Under the pieces are notes generated by a model, which did not search any database, was not told the DNA's origin, and worked only from the letters and a program-made list of their open reading frames with translations. From Parietaria judaica (lineage: Eukaryota > Streptophyta > Magnoliopsida > Rosales > Urticaceae): 64,000 bases of DNA. Within the stretch, counting starts at the first letter, position 1; each line of letters opens with the position of its first letter. The stretch covers positions 45,563,732 to 45,627,731 of the forward strand of contig OX940862.1 of the NCBI GenBank assembly GCA_954871525.1, written 5' to 3'. This document shows, in pieces, positions 49,085-60,491 of the stretch. A program made the translations under genes and the position numbers.

Positions 49085-49450
49085 AGGGGAAAATCACGAC
49101 AAAAATGTTCAATATTTGGTCAAGAGAGGCGACATAGATCTAAAGTAAACAAATAGCGCCGATATTACTCAATGTTGCATAAAGAGGATTGACTGTGTTT
49201 TTTCATTAAAAACGTTAATCTTCGTTAGTCATAGCCGAATGGCATTCCTTGACTTTCACATGACATTGTCATGTGTTGTCAACTCAGCACCATGTGTCGT
49301 TGACTAACGAGAAAATGATTTTTTATGGAAAAAAAAAACATTCAACTCTCTTTGTGCAACATTGAATATTATTGACGATATTTTTTGACCTTGGACCTAT
49401 AACGTTCTTGTTGACCAAACTTTGTGCACTTTCGCCACAAATTTCCGTGT
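49085..49450. mobile_element. MITE-like inverted repeat (~366 bp)
   Basis: The left half and the inverted right half align over most of their length: TCAATGTTGCATAAAGAG versus TCAATGTTGCACAAAGAG, TTTGGTCAA in both, CGTTAGTCA in both, and GGGGAAAATC versus CGGAAATTTG at the tips. No clear target duplication was found, so the superfamily is open. Confidence 0.65.
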
Positions 49451-49743
49451 ACATATATTTTAATGTCGATTTTTGGATCACCGTGAAAAGCAGCTCACAA
49501 GTCATGTTTGGGCCGGACCCAATGACCGTCGAATGGTCACGAAGGGCTTGATGCTCCTTTCTTCGCCTTTAATGGCCTGGAAGTTCGAAAAATACGCATA
49601 ACAACGAAGAAAAGGATATCATTTTTATGTATGACAGAAGATAGTGTATATTGTCCTTTCACGGGCTGAAATAATAAAAGACAACAAAATATACTAGACG
49701 TTGAAAAACAACAAACAACTGAAGATGGAGGCTAAAATTATCA

Positions 49744-50125
49744 AGGGTTATTTCCGGCATATATACCAATTCTTTTGCTAATGTCCAACTTAATTTCATA
49801 TTTTTGTTTTCCGCCATATATTCCAAAAGTCTTAAAAAGTACTCAAAGTCAACATCTGTTTACAATTCCATGTTTTATACAAAGGGTTATTACCCGCTTA
49901 TATACCAATTATTTGCTAACATTCGACCTATGTTCTCATTCTTTATTACATTTTGTGGCAAAAACTAACGTCCAGAGACGGAATTATCAACGGAGATTGA
50001 CTTTGAGTACGTTGTAAGACTTTGGAACATATGCCGCAAAAGAAAAATAATAGGAACATAAGTCGGATACAAGCAAAAAAAAATAGTACATATGTTGGCA
50101 ATAACTCAATTATCAAATCTATACT
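49744..50125. mobile_element. MITE-like inverted repeat with an extra internal arm
   Basis: Left arm about 49744-49870 and inverted right arm about 49970-50125 share CCAAAAGTCTTA / CCAAAGTCTTAC, GTACTCAAAGTCAA and TTTGCGGCATAT-like words. A third partial arm (49880-49962), direct with respect to the left, starts AAAGGGTTATTACCCGC. Followed at 50146-50214 by a decayed piece like the right end of the 41976-42960 element. Confidence 0.6.
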
Positions 50126-50569
50126 AAGAGTATACATTAATTATTTTTGAAACTTGATAGTATAATTTTACCAAAAATAAAAGTTGAGATGATAAAAAAA
50201 AGAGCGTAAATTTCGTTAATATTTATACAAGCAAACGAACTAAATTATCAAGGAATCGATTTTCGCGATAATCGAGCGATTAATCGCTGAAAACCACTTC
50301 TCGATAACTAATCTCCTCTAATTGTTGTCATTTTATACTTATCGCGATTTTTCGATTCGTAAAGCAAGTTACTTATCTCTCAAACTTATCAAGTGTATTT
50401 TCTCGAAAGCAACCTACTTTTCGGTCAAAAACGATAAGTCAACTCTAATATAAATTTTTCTTTTTCGCGGCAGAAGTTCAAACTTCTTTTAATTTCGAAA
50501 GTTAAAGGTATTTTTAGTTTTTTTTTATTTTTGTGGATCTTGAGTGTTTTGAAATTAAAATGTTGTATA

Positions 50570-50927
50570 TGTTGGGAATCACGTCCCGGATCCCGTGTAA
50601 ATTATCATGAAATCTTCCCCCGAACCGTTCGAGAAACATTTAAAAAATTATTTTAAAGCAAAAAACTTGTTATTCGTACAACGGTCCGGATATCGGATAA
50701 TAACCATATCACAAGATGTGATAAATATTATGTAATTTAATATTCATAAATCATTATTAATAATCTAGATTATAGGAAATCACTAGAAAGCAGTAAATTG
50801 TCGCATTTACTAACCCAATGCAAAAGGCCGTACCTCAGTTGACGACTTCCGGCTGCGCGTTCTGAATTTGGCAGGGCTCCGTCGTTGCTGAGGAAAACAC
50901 CCATGATCTTCCGGGATATTCTCTTAG
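50570..50927 (-). repeat. Long-LTR copia family, LTR fragment (copy E)
   Basis: Minus-strand copy of the last ~360 bp of the long LTR: inverted, it contains GGTACGGCCTTTTGCATTGG, CGCGCAGCCGGAAGTCGTCA and AGATCATGGG, and ends TTCCCAACA at 50570. It is cut off at 50928 by the Cassandra element, and the rest of the LTR is not found on the other side. Confidence 0.8.
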
Positions 50928-51597
50928 TGTAACGCCGCGGCTGCTCAATCGAACCGACGATTGTCCCCACAGGCCAACACGAATCGTTTCAGCGTGCTTT
51001 GTCCTCACTCGCACGCTTCCCGAGAAACTTCCCAAGAGGTCACCCATCCTAGTACTACTCCAAGCTAAACACGCTTAACTTTGGAGTTCCTATGAACGGG
51101 CTACCGAAAAGAAGATGCATCTTGTTGACATAGGTAGTACCAATTAATTCATTTAAGCCTTTTCGACCATACAGTCCCATACCTGTATGATCTCCGATAA
51201 CTGTGCAGTCTCGGGAACGTCCCATCGGCACATCCCCTTGCCCAGGCGATGTGGGACTGCACAACTTACCCGGTCTTGGCCATGTGGCTCACGTGATTAG
51301 TGACTGTCACAATCACCCCACCTTATGGGGGCCCGACGTCCTCGTCGGCCACACTTCCGGATGGGCTCGGCTGTGATACCATCTGTAACGCCCCGGCTGC
51401 TCAATCGAACCGACGACTGTCCCCACAGGCCAACACGAGTCTTTCCAGCATGCTTGCTCCTCACTCGCACGCTTCCCGAGAAGCTTCCCAGGATGTCACC
51501 CATCCTAGTACTACTCCAAGCCAAGCACGCTTAACTTTAGAGTTCCTATGAACGGGCAACCGAAAATAAGATGCATCTTTTTGACATAGGTAGTACC
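50928..51597 (-). mobile_element. Cassandra TRIM retrotransposon (5S-like LTRs), one LTR truncated
   Basis: Left LTR 50928-51263 (336 bp, TGTGCAGTCCCACATCG...GGCGTTACA in element orientation). Right LTR 51384-51597 is its copy but lacks the outer ~120 bp. The internal region is only ~120 bp and has a primer-binding site TGGTATCACAGCC at 51381-51369 next to the right LTR, so the element is on the minus strand. Each LTR holds a 5S rRNA-like segment, the hallmark of Cassandra. No protein is encoded. Confidence 0.9.
51028..51090 (-). other. 5S rRNA-like segment in the left Cassandra LTR
   Basis: On the minus strand it reads AACTCCAAAGTTAAGCGTG, then GGAGTAGTACTAGGATGGG and TGACCTC, the central part of plant 5S rRNA with its internal promoter region. 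It is not a rRNA gene. The right LTR has the same at 51483-51550. Confidence 0.88.
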
Positions 51598-51642
51598 TTT
51601 AGTGATACAATATATATTATTCCCTCAATTACAGCAGGGTGT

Positions 51643-52818
51643 TGTTGGACATGTGTCCTTAAACAAGCTGTTTTAACCCATTTGTAAAAGATCATGGCTT
51701 GTCGTTGAATAAAGATAATACTTATGTTAATCTTATTATAGTTTCTGGTAGAGTAAAATGGAATGTTTAATCCGTAGTTCATAATGGAATGCAATTATGT
51801 TATTATTATCACATGCGAGTCAATGTGAGGAATAATTGATAATCATAATAAATGAACTTAAAGTGTCCGTGACCTGATTAACTGGGTGCGAGCCCATTAA
51901 TCGAATAAGGTCATTAATGTGACTAAGTGATATAATCCTATTCTGGATTAAGTGTGTGTCACACTCACTACAAGTGCATTAAGTATGAAGCGTCTTCATA
52001 CTGGACTGGACCTGACTTAAACTCCGGAACTTATCATATAAGACCGTCATTGATAACTTGGAGTTGAGTCATTAGTAGATGATCAAATGGATATTCGATC
52101 TAAGTCTTGAGTGATCTTGAGTCTGATCTGTTGAGTTGATTGTTCTTTGATTTAACCGTTAAAGAACACAATATATTACCGTTGTTCCCAACACTATTAT
52201 TTTGGGAACATGATAGTCAATAGTGAAGGTAACTTGATCGTAGATATGGGCATCACACAGCTCTCTTTAGAGTCAAGATGATTCTCTTGATTGTCGATGG
52301 TGAGAAGTAAGATATGCCCATGGCCAGCTTATGACTCATAATCATAAGTGGGTTGCTCACAATATTATCGACTGAGTTAAGGATGAAAATGCAGTGAGGG
52401 GCAATACGGTAAAACCGCCTGCTCATGTGTGGATCATCAAGTGAAAGATCAATAACCCGAATTCGATTGTATCAATGCACACCTTGCTATAAAAGGGAAC
52501 ACTATATACTATATCACTAAAGAGTGCAGCTTCGGGTTTATAGTGGAATTACATCGAGGTTTACGAACTTCTAGCAGTTCGTTGGAGCTTAAGTGATATG
52601 GGTCCATGGTCCCCAGAATAGCTCCGGAACGGATGATACGTACGTGATTAGATATACGTTTGTTTAATCATTTGACTGGATTTATAAAACTGAAGTCTCT
52701 GTCAGATTTCGGATAGTTTTACCACCGCAAAAGTACCAAAGTTTGGTACCAGAAATTTAATTGCAAAAGATGAATGAATTGAATTTTTTCATCAACTGGA
52801 AAGTTGTAGAAAATTTAA
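51643..52818 (+). repeat. LTR copy B, first part
   Basis: Begins TGTTGGACATGTGTCC. Interrupted at TTTAA (52814-52818), the target site of the nested copia element. Confidence 0.88.
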
Positions 52819-53020
52819 TATTAAGCACCAGACTTTTACATTTTTTTTTGTACTTGGTTCATGTAGTGAGTAGGCAACCCTATGCCTCCTTTTTGTAATC
52901 ACGCCGGTAATCACGCCAGCAATCATGCTAGTATTTTATAACTATCAAATTGTTCTCTGTAGGAGAAAATAAATGAGAAAATTCTTCATCTTATTCCAAG
53001 CTCTCTTTTATTTTCGAAAA
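52819..53020 (+). repeat. 5' LTR of the nested copia element
   Basis: 202 bp, same length as the copy at 57471-57672. It contains a small internal repeat of AATCACGCC. Confidence 0.92.
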
Positions 53021-53173
53021 TGGTATCAGAGCGTATATCTCCATTTGCTTTCTGATTTTTTCTTGGCCTCTATTTCTTTTTCTCCTCAATCCTCTCTTAT
53101 GGCTTGAGGCGGGCAAAATCAACAACAAAACACCAAATATTTCTCCTTTTAAATCCCCCGACCCCTTCAAATA

Positions 53174-56100
53174 TGGATTCTACCTCCAACCCATACTTCT
53201 TGCACAATGCGGATCATCCCGGCATGATCCTCGTCTCCCACCAGCTCACTGGACCGAACTACAACACCTGGAGTCGTTCCATTCTCATGGCGTTGAATGC
53301 AAAGAACAAAATCGGACTCGTTGATGGCTCCATTCTGATCCCATATCCCGATGATGCCTGCGCCGGCGATTGGTATCGTTGTAACAGCATGGTAACTTCC
53401 TGGCTTCTTAACTCCGTCTCTAAAGACATTGCAGACTCTCTTCTTTACAATGATTTTGCTCGGGCTGTTTGGGAAGATCTACATGCTCGTTTTCGACAGA
53501 GCAATGCTCCTTGAATTTTCCAAATCAAACAACAGTTGCTTCATTTATCTCAAGGAGACATGGATGTTAATCCATATTACACCAAACTGAAGATATTATG
53601 GGATGAATTGAAAAATTACCAACCCGCTCCTGTTTGCTCTTATGGGGGTATGAAATCTTGGACTGAATACCAAGATCAGGAATCTGTAATGCAATTTCTA
53701 ATGGGATTGAACGATTCTTACTCCAACATTCGTGGGCAAATCCTTATGATGGAACCATTTCCATCTGTTGCTAAGATCTTTAGCCTTGTCGTTCAAGAAG
53801 AGAGACAACGAGGTCTCGGCACAAGTGTCCTTGGTCCTTCACCGGCTTTGACTGCCTTCCACGTCGTTGCTCCACCTAATCTGATGGCTCTTGCTGCTCA
53901 GTTCTCCCGCTTTAAGCGACCAATTTGCTCTCATTGTGGCATCTCTGGCCATGTCACTGACAAATGCTTCAAGTTGCACGGTTTCCCTCCGGGTTACAAG
54001 GTGAAACCAAAGGCGCCATCATCACCGCAAACTCGTTTTATGGCTTCTTCAAATATGGTGAACTCTTTTCCATCTACCAGCCATCGGTGCAAGGGGTGCG
54101 TCTACTGCACCACCATTGAATTCTCGTTCAACGGATCAGGTTCAACAACTCATTGTTCACCTCAGCTCCCAGCTCTAGAATCAGCCACCACAGACAGAGA
54201 CAACTCTTAATGATGTCAATCCTACTGTTTTGGACAGTAATATATCCTCATTTTCTCTTAGTAACCCTCCTACAAATGCATGGCTTGGATTCTTGATTCC
54301 GGTGCAACACACCATATATGTTCAGATCTGAATTTTTTTCTGAATCCAAACCTGTTTCCAATACTGTTGTTAGCCTCCCCGATGGGCATTATGCTTATGT
54401 CACTCATATTGGCTCTTACCATTTAACCTCATGTATCATTTTGTATAATGTCCTTCATGTACCTTCATTCTCATTCAACCTCTTAAGTATTCGCGAGCTC
54501 ACTCGAACTCTTCCTTGTCATGTTGACTTTTTCATGGATTTCTGTGTCATTCAGGTACTCGTGGCTCGACGATTTGGAGGGGTAGACAAGAGAACAACCT
54601 TTATATTTTAGAAACCAAAGAAATCTTATGTAATTCAATTTATGTTTCTAGTTTTTCGGTTTCTAAATCAGACATTTGGCATGGTCGCCTTGGACACCCG
54701 TCTCATGTAAAACTACGTATTTTACGCAATGAATTACATATTCCTCGCTCTACTTCTGTTTTAGATTCACATTGCAAAATTTGTCATCTATTTAAACAAC
54801 GACGACTCCCTTTTATTTCTAATAACAATATGTCTTGCTGCCCCTTTTGATATCATCCACATTGATACATGGGGACCTTTTCATGTTGCTACACCACAAG
54901 GTCACAAATATTTCCTTACGATTGTTGATGATTGCACCCGTGCAACTTGGGTCTATCTCTTGAAAGCTAAATTAGACGTTCTGTCCTTGTTTCCACAATT
55001 TTATTCTCTGATTTCAACACAATTCAAAGAAAAAATTAAATCGGTGCGATCTGATAACACTCTTGAATTGGCATTCGCTGATTTTTTCAACAACAAAGGA
55101 ATTATTTCTAATCACTCGTGTGTTGAGCAACCAGAACAAAACTCCGTTGTTGAGCGTAAACACCAACACCTGCTTAACGTTGCACGAGCCCTTTATTTCC
55201 AGTCACATCTTTCTCTTTGTTATTGGGGGGATTGTGTACTCACGGCAGTTTATCTTATTAACCGAACCGCGTCTCCACTTCTTTCTCAGAAAACTCCATT
55301 TGAACTTCTCTAGAAAACGAAACCGTCGTTCGCTCATCTTCGTGCTTTTGGTTGTTTATGACATTATGTTATGGTTCCACACTAGTTAGTCAACGTCATA
55401 AATTCTCTCCTCGCGCCGGGCATCTGTATTTCTTGGATTTCCTCCTGGAGTAAAGGGTTATAAACTTCTTGATATTGAAAGTCGTCGTGTTTACATTAGT
55501 CACAATGTCATTTTCCATGAGAACATTTTTCCTTTTGCTCACTCTCCATCTTCATCTCTATCGAATTTCTTATTCGATGATCGTGTTTTACCACGTAATT
55601 CCTTTCCTCTTCGTGAGCCTACACCAACTACACCCCATAGTTCCTAACCTCCCTCCATTCAAACTCCACCGGATGTCTGCCCTCCAAATATTTGTCCTAC
55701 TCGAACCACTAAACGCCCTTCTTACTTATCTGAGTACCATTTCTCTCTCACACGTTCTAAAAGTCCCACCCTCTCATCAACCCCTGCCACATATCCTATC
55801 TCATCTTTTCTCAGTTACTCTAAACTATCCCCACCTTACCATGATTTCACCTTGTCTATTAGCTCCCATCATGAGCCTTCAAATTTCACCACTGCCCTAA
55901 AAATTGAGATTTGGAGAGAGGCCATGGCCCTTGAGTTACAAGCTTTGGAATCAAATTGAACTTGGTCGCTTTGTCCTCTATCAGTTGGAAAGCAACCTGT
56001 TGGTTGCAAATGGATATACAAGACCAAATTCAAAGCCGATGGTACCGTCGATCGCTATAAGGCCCGTCTCGTTGCAAACGGTTACACATAACAAGAGGGC

Positions 56101-57463
56101 ATAGATTATCTAGACACATTTTCTCCCGTAGCCAAGCTTGTTACTGTTAAGACTCTTTTGTCTATTGCTGCGGTGAAAGGATGGTCCCTTAGTCAACTTG
56201 ACGTGACCAATGCTTTCTTGCACGGTGACCTTGACGAAGAAGTTTACATGAAATTACCACCAGGATACTCTCTCGGCAATGGGGAGAAAATTTTTGACCT
56301 TCCTCCTAATACTATTTGCCGCTTACACAAATTCATCTATGTATTAAAACAGGATTCACGATAATGGTTCCACAAATTCTCCTCTGTTTTAATTTCTGAA
56401 GGCTTTTCTCAGTCTTCTTGTGATCATTCACTATTTACCAAGACCACTGGAACCTCTTTTCTTACTCTATTAGTGTATGTTGATGATATAATCATTGCTA
56501 GCAATGACACTCCGTCAGTCGATGCTCTTAAAGTTTCTCTCCACCGGCAATTCAAACTTAAAGACCTTGGTTCTCTTCGATACTTCTGTTGGAAATAGAA
56601 ATATGTCCAACAACTTCTTGGGTCTTGAAATTGCTCGATCTTCCACTGGGATTTATGTTAGCCAAAGAAAATATGCACTTGAACTCCTTTCTGATTCAGG
56701 TTACTTGGGATGCAAGCCAGCGAATATACCAATGGTCCCTAACCTTAAACTTTCTCAACCTGAAGGGGATTTATTGGCTGATCCAACTAGCTATCGTCGT
56801 TTGATCGGTAAGTTGTTGTATCTCACGATCACACGACCAGACCTTAGCTATGCTGTGAACTGTCTAAGTCGGTTTCTTGCAGCCCCTCGCACTCCTCATC
56901 TTCAGACCGTTTTTCGTATTCTACAATGCGTAAAACGAACACCGGGACAAGGGTTATTTTTTTCTTCCAAGTCAACATTACAACTCAAGGCATTCGCAGA
57001 TTCTGACTGGGCCCAATGTCCAGATTCTCGTCGGTCTATTTTGGGTTTTTGCATCTTTCTTGGCTCTTCTCTTATTTCTTCGAAATCCAAGAAGCAACAC
57101 ACCGTTTAACGCTCTTCGGCAGAGGCCGAGTATCGATGTATGACAAATACTAGTTGTGAAATAACTTGGCTCATTGCTCTTCTCCAAGATCTTCGAATTT
57201 CTCATCATACACCTGCCCTTTTATATTGCGACAATCAAGCTTCCCTACACATTGCTTCTAATCCGGTTTATCACGAGCGGACGAAACACATTGAGATAGA
57301 TTGTCATCTCATCCGAGACAAGATTCAATCTGGAATCATCAAAACCTTTCATGTCTCTTCCGACAACCAACTTGCCGATCTGTTGACTAAGGCATTGTAT
57401 CCGTCTCAGTTTCATCATCTTTTACGCAAGATGGGAGTAATCGACATATACTCTCCATCTTGA
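53174..57463 (+). pseudogene. copia gag-pol polyprotein, several breaks
   Basis: Gag starts at ATG 53174 (MDSTSNPYFLHNADHPGMIL), with a stop at about 53512, then a CCHC knuckle (CSHCGISGHVTDKC, near 53930). Protease has LDSGATHH (about 54292). Integrase has HGRLGHPSH, IDTWGP, RSDNT and VVERKH, so the catalytic triad is legible. RT has [17 protein letters not shown] and YVDD (56476-56487). RNase H has [31 protein letters not shown] and LADLLTKAL, ending at 57463. Breaks include frameshifts around 54240-54320, 54840 and 55330-55900, stops near 55312, 56093, 56362 and 57108, and a small insertion at 56587. It cannot encode a working polyprotein. Confidence 0.92.
56582..56617. mobile_element. 26-bp insertion with TG..CA ends and 5-bp target duplication
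   Basis: Inside the RT/connection region a 26-bp segment (56587-56612) begins TGTTGGA and ends TCCAACA, its exact inverted complement. It is flanked by direct repeats ACTTC (56582-56586 and 56613-56617). The 31 added bases break the reading frame at that exact point. The ends resemble the long-LTR family of this window (TGTTGGA... CCAACA). It may be the minimal remnant of an LTR insertion. Confidence 0.7.
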
Positions 57464-57470
57464 GGGGGAC

Positions 57471-57672
57471 TATTAAGCACCAGACTTTTACATTTATTTT
57501 TTGTACTTGGTTCATGTAGTGAGTAGGCAACTCTATGCTTCCTTTTTGTAATCACGCCGGTAATCACGCCAGCAATCACGCTAGTATTTATAAGTATCAA
57601 ATTGTTCTCTGCATCAGATTATAAATGAGAAAATTCTTCTTCATCTTCCAAGCTCTCGTTCATTTTCTAAAA
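57471..57672 (+). repeat. 3' LTR of the nested copia element
   Basis: 202 bp copy of 52819-53020, directly after the purine tract. Confidence 0.92.
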
Positions 57673-57677
57673 TTTAA

Positions 57678-59206
57678 TTCTGTTCAATTTATCTTTTGGA
57701 ACCGAGTCGATCCGATTGACGATTTGTGATTTACAGATTTAATGAGTTTAACCTAAAGTTTCGGGTTGCATTAATTAAAGCACGTGTCACAAATAAAATG
57801 GTAGGTTTTGTTCCATGATATTTTAATTTGTGATATGAAAGAGCAGAAATTATAATATAATTTAATTATTTAAATTTAATTATTACTAAGATTTATTTCG
57901 AATTATTAATAATTAATTAATAATTAAAATATTTATATTATAAAGCATATATACGAAAGGTTGCACACAACCTTTTACCATGCCCAAATAATACAACATT
58001 GCATGCGCAACAATCGGATTTGTATTATATATATATAAAAAAAAAAAGAAATGTCAAAGATGCTGCATTGGAGCGCGTGTCGCACAAGACCAAGTCATTC
58101 GTGACTTCATGCGAATTGGTTATGCAAGTTTTGTATATTTGCAGCATAAGTACCTACAATTTAGGTACATGAGATAACACCCTTAAATTAATTTAATCCA
58201 TTGGATCGTTCTAGATTTAATCTTAACCGTTGGATTGGAAATTAATATATTATTTATTTAAAATGAGATTTCGAAATTATTAAATAATTATAAACTTGGT
58301 GACCAAGTTTGGTGGTTAAGAAAATCTCTCAGTCAATCTAATCCATTGGACCAGTCTAGATTTAATTTGGACTGTTGGATTAGATTTATTTTATTATTTA
58401 TATTCGAAATTAATCCTAGGATTAATCTGAGCCATTGATTTTCGACCAATCAGATGATCCGGATGGATGGAATATCTCTCATGTGGTTGGAATTGAACTC
58501 TATAAATAAGGAGCTCATTTCAAACTTTTATTCACACCTTCAGAGCTCAAAAATTCGTGGCCCCTTATTAGGGGATGCGAAAATTGACTCTTCTCTCTCC
58601 CCTCAGTTCGGCTTTTTGAGATTTTTTTCTCCGGTAGCTTCAAAAGAACCATCAGTTAAATATTTGTCAGAGTCCTGTCATCGAAGCCCACGCTTTGGTA
58701 CGAGGATTCCGTGAGAATATCGCAGAAGATCACGGGAGTTTCCCTAGCACCGACAGAGACCTGCTAGGGAAACTCCGACAAAATTCAGAACGCGGAGCCA
58801 GAAGTCGTCAGTGAGGTACGGCCTTATGCATTGGGTCAATAAATGCAAAACTTCTTTTAATGTATTTATTTATTTTCCATTGACATTAGATTTAATAATG
58901 TTGTTATGAAATTAATTTTGATAATTAAATTGCCAGTTATTCATCCGATCGCTTTATCCAAATTACTCGATGTCCAGTACGTCGTTACGAAGTAACTATT
59001 CAGACTTAAAATTATTTTTAAAAGTTACCCGGACGAACTGATGAGAGCGGAATATTCGAGGTAATTTGGTCGGGACGTTAAAAGTATTTTTTTATGAATT
59101 TGCAATCAAAGTTATTTCGTTATTTTTCAAGGAAAATTGGCATATTTGCAGATCCGATTTCCAATATACGGTATCCGTCTATCCGAGCTAGATGCGATTT
59201 CCAACA
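57678..59206 (+). repeat. LTR copy B, second part
   Basis: Continues the LTR after the nested element. It has a TATA box at 58501-58508 and ends CCAACA at 59206 next to the primer-binding site. Confidence 0.88.
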
Positions 59207-59849
59207 ATTGGTATCAGAAGCCGGTGTTCATGGATGAATAATTACGCATTTTAATTTAGGGTTTTAAATGATCGAATTATTTGATGAATCATTCATTTTA
59301 AAATTAAAAATTTGAATTTCTGGATTTTTAATATTAATTTCAAATACCCGATCAAAAATATTTGGACCGGATATGAATTAGGGTTGCTTTTTCGCAACCC
59401 TAACCAATCTGCCAAGGCCGAATGCGCAAAGCCTAAGGCTGTTCGCACATTCCTAATGGGCCGAAAAACCAAGTTGGGCCATTGCGCCCAAGAAGCCCGC
59501 AAGTCATCAGGCCAAGGCACGACCAAGAGGCCCTAAACACGTGGCAGCTTGTCGTTGGCAATCCCCTTGGGCGAAGCCCGTGTGCTGGACTTAGGGCGTG
59601 GCCTTAGTGGTGGGCCTGGGCTCGTCATTGGGCTTGAGCGCCCGTGGGTGGTGTTGTCCCAGTCCATTCCAAGGGTTCGTCATGCCCTAATTCGCGGACA
59701 CGTGGGCCCGGGCTTAAGCCCGGATGGCCCCCATGTTATTTTAAATGAGTATCGCATTTCTAACCCCACCCGAAATTCGGTGGATTAATTAATTTTATTT
59801 TTTAAATTGAGATAATTGAATTAAAATTAATTATGTTTGATTAATTAAA

Positions 59850-60240
59850 TAAAATTCAAATATTGATGTTATTTTTGATAAATAACATTGTCTTATTTTA
59901 ATAAATATGAAATTTGGATGTTATTTATGGATAAATAACATTGTCTTATTTTAATAAATATGAAATATGGATGTTATTTATGGATAAAGAACATTGTCTT
60001 ATTTTATATGATCATAAATTAAAATATGAATGTTATTTTTGATAAATAACATTGTCTTATTTTAAATTAAAATATGGATGTTATTTCTTGATAAATAACA
60101 TTGTCTTATTTTATATTATTCATAAAATAAAATATGGATGATAATTCTTTTCAAAATGATATCATCGGCTTATTTTATATTTCATAAATAATTGTTAATG
60201 GCTTTAATCTGAATGATAATTCTTTGCGAATAAGTATCAT
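59850..60240. repeat. Tandem array in the LARD-like internal region
   Basis: About six units of 50-65 bp, each with GGATGTTATTT, TGATAAATAACATTGTC and TTATTTTA words; the last unit is diverged. Confidence 0.9.
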
Positions 60241-60491
60241 TGACATATTAGTAAGATTCATCATAATTTGCTAAAACCTATTTTCATAACATGCGAACAT
60301 AGTGTCTACATTCATTGATCATTATTAATATGTCGGAATTGGAATAGATATAAATAATGAGCAATAAAGAAGATTTATGTATTATTAGTCGGAACAATCT
60401 CAAAGGTACAATCTTGCCTTAGGAAGAGGGAATCAAAAGTGGGGCTGGTTCACCATCCACTTTTGGGTGACCGGTTAGGACCCCTCCAATC

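Larger units (their letters stand above)
52819..57672 (+). mobile_element. Copia retrotransposon nested in LTR copy B
   Basis: Two 202-bp LTRs (52819-53020 and 57471-57672) flank one gag-pol region. A perfect 5-bp target duplication TTTAA occupies 52814-52818 and 57673-57677. Primer-binding site TGGTATCAGAGC starts at 53021 and a purine tract TTGAGGGGGAC ends at 57470. The LTR ends are TATTAAGC and TTTTC.AAAA, not the usual TG and CA. The LTRs differ at roughly 15-20 positions by eye. Gag and pol features fit the Ale/Retrofit-like part of copia, a tentative assignment. Confidence 0.93.

Noticed and set aside
51028..51090. Considered as a 5S rRNA gene
   Set aside because: Present twice inside Cassandra LTRs next to a PBS and lacking the ends of 5S rRNA.
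59312..59788. Two plus-strand frames of 74 and 79 codons in a GC-rich patch
   Set aside because: Inside the LARD-like core, dominated by GGGCC/GCCC words and with no domain; treated as noncoding.
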